A DNA stretch of 16,521 bases from a bacterium (GTDB lineage: Bacteria > JAMCPX01). Of this stretch, positions 1 through 7,186 are shown in pieces. The notes under the pieces are model-generated. The model was not told where the DNA came from, did no database searches, and saw only the letters and a list, made by a program, of their open reading frames with translations. Within the stretch, counting starts at the first letter, position 1; each line of letters begins with the position of its first letter. The translations under genes and the position numbers were made by a program. Location of the stretch: the NCBI GenBank assembly GCA_027364825.1, contig DAHXOM010000256.1, positions 1 through 16,521 of the forward strand, read 5' to 3'.

Positions 1-2
1 CT

Positions 3-2189
3 GCCGATAAGGTAGCTTATGCTTCACTGCTCTACAAATCACCGTCCGATAAATTCTATAAAGCCATATTTTTAAAGAGAGCATCCGGCGATACCTTTTC
101 AGGTACCATACCGGCAACGGATATAAATCCTCCAAAGATACTCTACTATATTAACGTCGTGGATACAGACGGACAGTCCCATTTATTATTCATGGGTCCG
201 AATAACCCTCAAATCGTGGATATAGGAGAGGTCAATGTAAAATCAGCGGAAGAGGCAGCAGCCCTTGAACAGGAGCTTGCCCTGTTCAGCTCCGAAGACG
301 TGGTTTATTCCGCTGCGAAGCATAAACAGAAGATTACGATGGCACCTGCATCAGTCACGGTCCTTACACGGGAAGACATAAAGAGCGTCGGACTATCGCT
401 TTCCGATATACTCAGGACCGTTCCGGGTATGGATGTTTCCTACATTAACCCTGGCTATACGATCTTCAATGAAAGAGGTTACGGTACAGAGGAAAACAAC
501 CTCATGCTTGTTCTGGTCAACGGCAGAGTATTAAATAACACATTTTACGGACCTCCGTTTATCGAAAGTCTGCCAATCCCGTTTGATGATATTGAAAGGA
601 TAGAGATTATACGAGGTGCGAGTTCGTCCCTGTATGGTGCTGATGCTGTGACCGGTATCATCAGTATAACAACCAGACAACCGAAGGCCAGCCCGACTTT
701 TACCATCTCCGGTATTGGCGGACTATCAAGTGAACAGCCACAAAAATTTTTCAGTGCCTTTGATACCTACGTAGAAGCGCAGGGGCAAACAGGCACAACA
801 GGGTTTTTAAGTGCTATAGGTTACAAAACAGCACCTGACTTCGAAAACCCGGGCCATAATTCAGCCCTTGTCCCAAAGGCATGGTTCTATGTAACCCATG
901 ATTTTTCCAATGACCTTAATGCCTCACTCGAAGCCGGATACGACAAACCTCAATTCGTTCTCTATACACTCCTTCAGAACCTATGGACCTATGCACAGGA
1001 AACCTACATAAAACCGCACATTGAATACAAAAATCTTAAGATAGATGCATACTGGTTTGGATTTAACGTAAATGTGCCCCTTTTCATCACACCGTATGGT
1101 ACCACTCTGGATTTAATCGGGCAAAACCTTTCCGGCACTACAAACACCTATAATATCGATGTACAGTACAATCTTCCCGAAATACCGTACAATAAGGTTA
1201 TCGTAGGCTTAAATTCAAACTACAATACCTATACATTCCCTGCATTACAGTCTTCGTACAACGGTATTGATCTGACAAAAGAGTTTTTATACGGCGGGTT
1301 TATCCATGACGAGGTAGGTCCGTTTTATGATTTTCTCCTCACCCTTGATGCACGGTATGATCACTACTCTGTAACACCGGCCGGCTTAAGCTACCGGGGA
1401 AACCTCTCGTACGCTATAACCTCCGGACAAACACTCAGGGTATCCTACGGAAACGCTTTTAGAAAGCCTATCTACGTAGAATCACAATTTATACCAAAGG
1501 TATCCTCATCCTTCATACCTATTCAGGGTACGCTCATCGGCAACCCGAATCTTAAAAACGAAACAATGCGTACCACAGAGTTCGGTTATGTCGGAGAATG
1601 GGGAAAACATGTAAGGACCGAGTTAACGGCCTATTATGAAGAATTATCTGATTTAATCTACTTTTACACCTCCCTGTCCTCTACTTCGCAGTTTCAGTTT
1701 CTGAACACCGGCAGAAGGTACGTGTCTCATGGCGGAGATGTGAGCGTGGAATATGAGCCTATTAAATCAATAAAAACGTTCGCCAATTATTCATATCTTA
1801 ACAGGCAGGATAATCTTACCGGCACAGTTGCCGATTATACAACCCAGAACTTCAACATCGGTGCACGGTATGCGGTAACTGACCAGCTGTTCTCAAGCAT
1901 TCAGGGAGACTACACGTCTCCAAGGACTGCACATATTGCGGACCCGAATACACTGTATACCAACACGGTTGTGCAACTGCCGGCGTACTTCATCGTCAAT
2001 ACAAAAATAGGGTATACCTTTATACCTCATACATTTGAGCTGGGCTTCTATGTGTTCAATATGTTCAATGACATACACCATGAATATCCTTACATATACC
2101 TGCCCAATAACGCCCTGACCCAGAGTACGGTTTTCGGCGGAGAAGAGATGGGAAGAATGTTTATGTTCTACACAAATATTTACTTCTGA
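3..2189 (+). CDS. TonB-dependent outer-membrane receptor with N-terminal Ig-like domain (5' partial)
   Basis: Outer-membrane, TonB-energised import receptor; the substrate cannot be told from sequence. The frame is open from base 3, so the gene starts outside the window; the in-frame GTG at 159 is not a credible start. Visible order: an Ig/fibronectin-like segment (about 3-225) with the pattern SGTIPA...ILYYINVVDTDGQ; a Ton-box-like EDVVYSAA (about 294-317); a plug domain (about 339-675) with APASVTVLTREDI, LRTVPGMDV, VLVNGR and IEIIRGASSSLYGADAVTGI; then a beta-barrel rich in alternating aromatic strands. It ends in Phe (NIYF), as outer-membrane barrels do for BAM assembly. About 728 residues are visible, normal for the family. 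The stop TGA overlaps the nfeD ATG by one base, so the two are probably translationally coupled. The family is certain; the N-terminal Ig-like call is inference. Confidence 0.93.
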   Translation, partial: ADKVAYASLLYKSPSDKFYKAIFLKRASGDTFSGTIPATDINPPKILYYINVVDTDGQSHLLFMGPNNPQIVDIGEVNVKSAEEAAALEQELALFSSEDVVYSAAKHKQKITMAPASVTVLTREDIKSVGLSLSDILRTVPGMDVSYINPGYTIFNERGYGTEENNLMLVLVNGRVLNNTFYGPPFIESLPIPFDDIERIEIIRGASSSLYGADAVTGIISITTRQPKASPTFTISGIGGLSSEQPQKFFSAFDTYVEAQGQTGTTGFLSAIGYKTAPDFENPGHNSALVPKAWFYVTHDFSNDLNASLEAGYDKPQFVLYTLLQNLWTYAQETYIKPHIEYKNLKIDAYWFGFNVNVPLFITPYGTTLDLIGQNLSGTTNTYNIDVQYNLPEIPYNKVIVGLNSNYNTYTFPALQSSYNGIDLTKEFLYGGFIHDEVGPFYDFLLTLDARYDHYSVTPAGLSYRGNLSYAITSGQTLRVSYGNAFRKPIYVESQFIPKVSSSFIPIQGTLIGNPNLKNETMRTTEFGYVGEWGKHVRTELTAYYEELSDLIYFYTSLSSTSQFQFLNTGRRYVSHGGDVSVEYEPIKSIKTFANYSYLNRQDNLTGTVADYTTQNFNIGARYAVTDQLFSSIQGDYTSPRTAHIADPNTLYTNTVVQLPAYFIVNTKIGYTFIPHTFELGFYVFNMFNDIHHEYPYIYLPNNALTQSTVFGGEEMGRMFMFYTNIYF

Positions 2190-3466
2190 TGAAAAAGGCA
2201 GCCACAGCATTATTATTAATACTTATTTTTGCTGTATCTGCCCGTGCAAGCTACCAGGTGGATGAAATATCCATAGACGGACCCATAGGACCGGCCTATG
2301 CATACTTTATTCCTCAGTCTATAAAAGAGGCTGAAGCGGACAAGGCAAATGCACTGCTTATAACAATAGATACCCCGGGAGGGCTTGATGCATCCATGAG
2401 GAGCATTGTAAAGGCAATAGAGGATGCTAAGCTTCCGGTCATCAGTTATATTTATCCATCAGGCTCAAGGGCGGCCTCAGCCGGTGTGTTTATTGTTCTG
2501 TCATCGGATATCGCGGCAATGTCGCCGGGTACGAATATAGGTGCTGCCCATCCTGTTACCATCGGGGAAAAACTCGGCAAGGAAATGGAGAAAAAGGTTA
2601 CCAACGATGCGGTTGCTTATATAAAAAGTATTGCACTGCAAAAAGGCAGGAATGCCGATTGGGCCGGGCAGGCTGTATCCAAGAGTGTATCCATAACAGC
2701 TGATCAGGCAGTCAAGATACACGTCGTTGATTTTACCGCAACAACGGTCGAGCAGTTGCTTGAAAAAATAAACGGATTAAAGATCAGCAAAGCGTCCGGA
2801 GCGTATACCTTGCATACCAAAAATACCGTAATCCACAAAATACAGATGAACTTCAGGGAAAAAATCCTTATGGTCATCAGCGATCCGAATATTGCCTACA
2901 TATTCATGATCATCGGTATGTGGGGTATATTTTTCGAACTTGCGAGCCCGGGGGCAATATTCCCGGGTGTCATCGGGGCTCTTTCACTTATCCTTGCATT
3001 TGTTTCATTTCAGACTATACCTGTAAATTATGCGGGGATACTTTTGATATTGCTTTCGATAGTACTGTTCATACTGGAGGTAAAAATAGTGAGCCACGGC
3101 ATGCTTGCAGTCGGAGGTATAGCAACGTTTGTGCTGGGGTCCGTGCTGCTGTTTGATACTTCTTCAGCCTCGTATAATGTTTCATGGACGCTGATAGCAA
3201 CCGCAGCTGTACTTACAGCCCTGTTTTTTATTGTTGCACTCGGACTGGCACTCAAGGTAAGATTAAAAAAGCCTCAAACAGGGAAAGAAGGCTTAATCGG
3301 CCAGCCCGGGGTTGTAAAGGATATCAAGTATGACAAAATCAAGGTATTCCTCGACGGCGCCTACTGGGATGCATATTCGGAAGAAAAAGACATTAAACTT
3401 GGAGACAAGATTATCGTGGAAGATGTAGGTAATGATATGTTGTTGAAAATAAAAAAGGAGGTATAA
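2189..3466 (+). CDS. NfeD-family membrane-bound serine protease (long form, ClpP-class)
   Basis: Membrane protease of the NfeD1b type. Order in 425 residues: signal peptide 1-20 (MKKAATALLLILIF, cleavage near ARA); ClpP/crotonase-like protease domain about 22-200 with ITIDTPGG (58-65) and the nucleophile Ser97 in SRAASAG; probable general base Lys146 in AYIKS, as in the Ser/Lys dyad of archaeal PH1510; a membrane domain with several helices about 232-357; and a C-terminal soluble OB-fold NfeD domain about 362-425. All catalytic residues are kept, so the enzyme should be active, with the protease domain outside the cytoplasm. The ATG overlaps the receptor stop by one base. The slipin gene begins three bases downstream; in the archaeal pair the NfeD protease cleaves the partner stomatin, which supports a joint role in membrane quality control. 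Confidence 0.93.
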   Translation: MKKAATALLLILIFAVSARASYQVDEISIDGPIGPAYAYFIPQSIKEAEADKANALLITIDTPGGLDASMRSIVKAIEDAKLPVISYIYPSGSRAASAGVFIVLSSDIAAMSPGTNIGAAHPVTIGEKLGKEMEKKVTNDAVAYIKSIALQKGRNADWAGQAVSKSVSITADQAVKIHVVDFTATTVEQLLEKINGLKISKASGAYTLHTKNTVIHKIQMNFREKILMVISDPNIAYIFMIIGMWGIFFELASPGAIFPGVIGALSLILAFVSFQTIPVNYAGILLILLSIVLFILEVKIVSHGMLAVGGIATFVLGSVLLFDTSSASYNVSWTLIATAAVLTALFFIVALGLALKVRLKKPQTGKEGLIGQPGVVKDIKYDKIKVFLDGAYWDAYSEEKDIKLGDKIIVEDVGNDMLLKIKKEV

Positions 3467-3469
3467 GTT

Positions 3470-4222
3470 ATGGGTTCTATTGTAACCGTTATTGTTATTT
3501 TCGCAGTACTGGTGATTATTTCCGGGATCAAGATCCTCAAAGAATATGACAGGGCTGTTTTATTCAGACTCGGCAGGCTTATAGGGGCAAAGGGACCCGG
3601 TATCATATATGTAATACCCTTTATCGATAAGATGTTCAAGGTAAGTACAAGGGTTGTAACGCTGGACGTACCGGCCCAGGACGTTATTACAAAAGATAAC
3701 GTTTCCATAAAGGTCAATGCCGTCGTATATTTCAAAGTCATAGATCCGAACAAAGCGATCACCGAGGTAGAAAACTATCTGTTTGCAACATCGCAGATTG
3801 CCCAGACAACGTTGAGGAGCGTCTGTGGACAGGGCGAGCTTGACAAGCTGTTATCCGAAAGGGAAAAGATCAATATGGAGCTCCAGGAGGTTATCGACAA
3901 ACACACCTCTCCCTGGGGCATCAAGGTTTCGACCGTCGAGGTAAAACAGATCGATCTCCCCCAGGACATGCAGAGGGCCATGGCAAGGCAGGCAGAGGCT
4001 GAAAGGGACAGAAGGGCGAAGGTCATCAATGCAGAGGGTGAAATGCAGGCTTCACAGAAGTATTCGGAGGCCGCGGCCATCCTCAGCAAGGAGCCCGCTT
4101 CACTGCAGTTAAGATACCTGAATACCCTGTCCGAGATAGCGACTGAAAACAACTCAACCGTCATATTCCCCTTACCCATGGATCTCTTGAGTGCTTTCAT
4201 GAAGAAGCTGGAGAATAAATAG
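3470..4222 (+). CDS. Slipin / prokaryotic stomatin (SPFH, band 7) protein
   Basis: Membrane-anchored oligomeric scaffold and partner of the NfeD protease. In 250 residues: an N-terminal hydrophobic anchor about 3-20; a band-7/SPFH domain about 22-180 with YDRAVLFRLGR, GPGIIYVIPFID and DVPAQDVITKDNV; a charged helical region rich in Ala, Glu and Arg about 165-205; and a C-terminal segment STVIFPLPMDLL (229-240). In Pyrococcus the corresponding hydrophobic C-terminal stretch of stomatin is what the NfeD protease cuts. Length and layout are typical. A strong ribosome binding site GGAGG (3457-3461), inside the last codons of nfeD, lies 8 bases before the ATG. The intergenic gap is three bases, so co-expression with nfeD is near certain. 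Confidence 0.95.
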   Translation: MGSIVTVIVIFAVLVIISGIKILKEYDRAVLFRLGRLIGAKGPGIIYVIPFIDKMFKVSTRVVTLDVPAQDVITKDNVSIKVNAVVYFKVIDPNKAITEVENYLFATSQIAQTTLRSVCGQGELDKLLSEREKINMELQEVIDKHTSPWGIKVSTVEVKQIDLPQDMQRAMARQAEAERDRRAKVINAEGEMQASQKYSEAAAILSKEPASLQLRYLNTLSEIATENNSTVIFPLPMDLLSAFMKKLENK

Positions 4223-4227
4223 CCGTT

Positions 4228-4317
4228 CGTTATGTGTTTTTTTTGCAGGGGGCAGGGGGCATGCTGCAATGTGCCCCTTGTTCAGCTCTAAGCTGAAACG
4301 TAGAGCGGCACATAACG
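4228..4317. repeat. Nested inverted-repeat element (possible three-way-junction RNA or small palindromic repeat)
   Basis: In the 114-base gap after the slipin gene, CGTTATGTG (4228-4236) is perfectly complementary to CACATAACG (4309-4317). Inside are two further stems: CAGGGGGCA (4253-4261) with TGCCCCTTG (4272-4280, one G.U pair) and a perfect TTCAGCT (4281-4287) with AGCTGAA (4291-4297) around a CTA loop. The two inner hairpins abut directly. A run of eight T lies at 4237-4244. Read as RNA this is a closed three-way junction; as DNA it could be a small palindromic repetitive element. No clean target-site duplication and no second copy was seen in the window. Confidence 0.6.
4245..4261 (+). 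repeat. Short tandem repeat, GCAGGGG x2 plus GCA
   Basis: The unit GCAGGGG occurs twice in tandem (4245-4251, 4252-4258) followed by GCA. It creates two overlapping copies of CAGGGGGCA (4246-4254 and 4253-4261), both able to pair with TGCCCCTTG at 4272-4280. It lies inside the nested inverted-repeat element. Confidence 0.7.
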
Positions 4318-4336
4318 CCCTTTCCATAGAAAGCCA

Positions 4337-5185
4337 ATGGGTAAAATAACCAAAGAAGAAATATTCATAGAGTCTGCAGGTCAACGTATTCATCTTGATA
4401 TATTCAACAATACCGGTGAGAAGAAAACTATTGTATTTTTTCCGGGAACAGGCGCTGCTTCGGAATTTTATGCCACATTCCTTGAAGCTGTCGCGTATAA
4501 AGGATTTAACATTATCGGCATAGACCCCCTGGGACACGGACACTCGTCGGGCAAGAGGGGTGATTTCACCATGGGACAACTCCTGACAAACCTCAAAGAC
4601 ACGGTAGTATACTCAAAAAAGCAATTCAGCGGCAAGACGGGTATTATGGGAAGCAGCCAGGGAGGTATCGTTGTATACTATGCAGCACTCGAAGGCATAC
4701 AGGTTGATGCTGTGGTGGCCCATAATGCAGCACTCGTCTATAAAGACTTTTTGAATATCGTCAGGAATCCGGGACTGAACAAAAGGATGCTGCCCGTCCT
4801 CGACTATTTCAAAATGCATTTTCCTTCTATGAGACTGCCGACGTCAACCTACCTTAACTGGAACAAGGTCTTTACCAATCATAAGATGCTCAAGATGTTC
4901 AAAGAGGACAAACTATTCACGGGTTCTTACACGATACGGGCGATAGCATCGTTAAAGGACTATATACCGGGCATCAAAGGCCTGCCCATGCCGCCTACCA
5001 TGATCATAACCGGGACAAACGATGAAATTATACCGAAGGACGTATCCGAGAGGGCTTTTTATGCATTGAAGGGAAACCTCCATACGTACGTTGAAATAGA
5101 AGGTGCCGCTCACATGCTCCCGCTCGAATATATGTCGCAGATACTGCCAAGAATAGAAGACTGGTTTGCGACAAGGCTTGAGTAG
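4337..5185 (+). CDS. Alpha/beta hydrolase (serine hydrolase, lysophospholipase / monoacylglycerol-lipase-like)
   Basis: A 282-residue cytoplasmic alpha/beta-hydrolase-fold enzyme, probably an esterase or lipase; the substrate is unknown. Features: oxyanion region FFPGTGAAS (34-42); the family motif IDPLGHGHSSG (62-72); nucleophile elbow G-S-S-Q-G with Ser107 (105-109); acid Asp229 in TGTNDEIIP; His259 in GAAHMLPLE. The catalytic triad is therefore complete. The GHGxSxG motif resembles the S33/monoacylglycerol lipase group. No signal peptide or membrane segment is visible. The ribosome binding site before the ATG is weak (AGAAAG). The gene is 114 bases after the slipin gene, with the nested inverted repeat between them, so membership of the upstream operon is uncertain. 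The GT-C/TPR gene follows on the same strand within about 45 bases. Confidence 0.88.
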   Translation: MGKITKEEIFIESAGQRIHLDIFNNTGEKKTIVFFPGTGAASEFYATFLEAVAYKGFNIIGIDPLGHGHSSGKRGDFTMGQLLTNLKDTVVYSKKQFSGKTGIMGSSQGGIVVYYAALEGIQVDAVVAHNAALVYKDFLNIVRNPGLNKRMLPVLDYFKMHFPSMRLPTSTYLNWNKVFTNHKMLKMFKEDKLFTGSYTIRAIASLKDYIPGIKGLPMPPTMIITGTNDEIIPKDVSERAFYALKGNLHTYVEIEGAAHMLPLEYMSQILPRIEDWFATRLE

Positions 5186-5230
5186 GCTGCCTCATAAAAA
5201 ATATCCTGCAGGTCTTTGGATAGTATCTGG

Positions 5231-7153
5231 ATGGTTATGATAAAAAAAAGATGGTTTGACATATCAATAATCGGCATTCTCGCGTTTGTAGTGCTCGCCC
5301 CTTCTTTACGGTTCGGCTTTGTAAATCTTGACGATAATTTTTATGTAACGGACAACGGGTACCTGCGGCATATCTCTCTCTCAAACATAAAATATTTCTT
5401 CACGTCATTCCATCATGGGGTCTATGCCCCTGTACAGTACCTTACGTACATGCTCATTTACCGTGTTTCAGCTTATCATGCCATGCTGTACCACCTGACC
5501 GGCATCGTATTCTACCTGCTATCGGGTATGATGGTTTATCTCCTGATCGACAAGATACAGGGCAGTAGGACCGTTGCTTTTTTTTCCGCAATGCTGTTTC
5601 TTCTTTCACCGGTCAACATTGATTCAGCGGTCTGGATAGCCGAATTGAAAAACCCCCAGTCAGTGTGTTTTTTCCTGGCCAGCTTTTATCTCTACATCCT
5701 GTTCAGGGAGCGATGGAAAGAACAGACATCGGATTTCGCGGGCATGTCCCGGGTACATAAAGAGTACGGTCATCCCGGTTCGACAAAGCCCGTGCAGTAT
5801 AAACCGGGCTATTGGGGCTTGTACGCATTTTCCCTGCTTGCATTCATCCTCGGCCTGCTGGTAAAACCTCCGGGCGCAACATTGCTTATCATGATGTTTG
5901 TCTATGATCTCATGGGCAAAAAAGGTGTCCGGGACAGCATGAAAAGGCTCTCACCCTATATCTTGATCTCCCTGCCCTTTATGATCGCCTATATGATAGG
6001 CCAGTCAACCATCGGGGCATACCATGGCCTGATACGGGGAAATGTATGGTCTCAGATAAAAACGATAACATCGGTTGCAGCGGGCATATTTAATTATCCG
6101 CTGAAGAGCATTCTGCCGTTCAACCTGTCCATAGCCTATCCTATCGATGCAAAAATTACAGGCACTGTTTTCGCGCTCAGTATCGCTGTACTATTGTCTC
6201 TCCCTGCAGGCATACGGGCCCTGCTGAAAAGCAATGACAAGAGACCTGCGTTCTGGCTTCTCTGGTATTTCGTAAACATGCTTCCCTATTATGGAATTAT
6301 CGCCATGCCTTTCTTCGCAAACTGGTACTTATATATCCCTTCGATAGGTATATATGCGCTCCTGGTCAGCTCTATCAATAGGCTCAATAACAGGAAATTC
6401 ATCTATGGAGTACTTACCTTTTTCCTCATTGTTTTCGGGTTCCTCGGATTTCAAAGACAGTTTGTATGGAAGAACGACATAACAATGTGGAGGAGCTCCT
6501 TAAACGCTGTGGGAAACGATCCGTATATCCTCAGAAACCTTGCTATAAGCTATTTTAAGAATCATGAGAATACCGAAGGTATCCTCTACGGCGATATGCT
6601 GTTACAACAAACACCGGACTTTGTCATGATGAAATACCTCATCGGTAAAGGATATGCCGGGAAGCAGGAGTATGACATGGCTCAGGACATCCTGAACAGT
6701 GCACTCGATCAGCTCAATGCACTGGAAAAACGAGGAATCGCCGATACTGCAGTAATGCCCGGCCTCGGGGACACACCTGCCCTATTGAAGGCGATGATTT
6801 ACTCTGAAATGGCCGATATAAAACTTTCGTTAAATCAGCCCGAAATGGCGCTCTCCCTGTATACCAGGGCTATCAACACGGCGCCCTATGTCCCTGCCTA
6901 TGATAAGCTTGCCTATCTCTATGTCAAAACTGACCGTATAAACGATGCAAGGGATATCCTGGACGAAATAACCGCTCTAAAGCCTGATGAGCCCGAGCCG
7001 TGGCGTATGCTCGGCTACCTGGAAGCCGGGTATTACAACAACAGGGAGCTTGCTGCAAAATATTTTAAAAGAAGTCTTATAATTGAACCGGATCAACAAC
7101 ATGCCGCCGAGATGGGGAACCTCATCAAAACATGGGGATACGGCAACCAATAA
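5231..7153 (+). CDS. Polytopic GT-C-like glycosyltransferase with C-terminal TPR region
   Basis: About 640 residues. It resembles the bacterial relatives of eukaryotic TMTC O-mannosyltransferases: many transmembrane helices followed by tetratricopeptide repeats. Seen in order (numbered from ATG 5231): first helix about 11-27; FVNLDDNFYVTDN (30-42) carrying the acidic pair expected in the first extracytoplasmic loop of GT-C enzymes; APVQYLTYML; NIDSAVWIAELKN (129-141), matching the family pattern SVAWVAERKD; KPPGATLLIMMFVYDL; FFANWYLYIPSIG (361-373), matching the family ADRYxYxPxIG; then a TPR region about 425-640 with at least two clear repeats near the end. The longest frame begins at TTG 5216; ATG 5231 or 5237 is preferred because neither TTG spacing nor context is convincing. 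Likely role: transfer of sugar from a lipid-linked donor; acceptor unknown. The family is fairly sure, the activity inferred. Confidence 0.78.
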   Translation: MVMIKKRWFDISIIGILAFVVLAPSLRFGFVNLDDNFYVTDNGYLRHISLSNIKYFFTSFHHGVYAPVQYLTYMLIYRVSAYHAMLYHLTGIVFYLLSGMMVYLLIDKIQGSRTVAFFSAMLFLLSPVNIDSAVWIAELKNPQSVCFFLASFYLYILFRERWKEQTSDFAGMSRVHKEYGHPGSTKPVQYKPGYWGLYAFSLLAFILGLLVKPPGATLLIMMFVYDLMGKKGVRDSMKRLSPYILISLPFMIAYMIGQSTIGAYHGLIRGNVWSQIKTITSVAAGIFNYPLKSILPFNLSIAYPIDAKITGTVFALSIAVLLSLPAGIRALLKSNDKRPAFWLLWYFVNMLPYYGIIAMPFFANWYLYIPSIGIYALLVSSINRLNNRKFIYGVLTFFLIVFGFLGFQRQFVWKNDITMWRSSLNAVGNDPYILRNLAISYFKNHENTEGILYGDMLLQQTPDFVMMKYLIGKGYAGKQEYDMAQDILNSALDQLNALEKRGIADTAVMPGLGDTPALLKAMIYSEMADIKLSLNQPEMALSLYTRAINTAPYVPAYDKLAYLYVKTDRINDARDILDEITALKPDEPEPWRMLGYLEAGYYNNRELAAKYFKRSLIIEPDQQHAAEMGNLIKTWGYGNQ

Positions 7154-7186
7154 AACACATCGCAATCTTCAAACATCTTTTCCGGG

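Noticed and set aside
159..2189. TonB receptor beginning at GTG 159
   Set aside because: The frame is open to base 3 and the upstream residues belong to the same Ig-like domain.
4237..4244. Run of eight T after the slipin gene, as a possible intrinsic terminator
   Set aside because: No stable GC-rich stem directly precedes it on the plus strand; the nearby stems lie downstream.
4218..4336. Target-site duplication flanking the nested inverted repeat, implying a miniature transposon
   Set aside because: The flanks share no direct repeat of convincing length, so a transposon origin is not supported.
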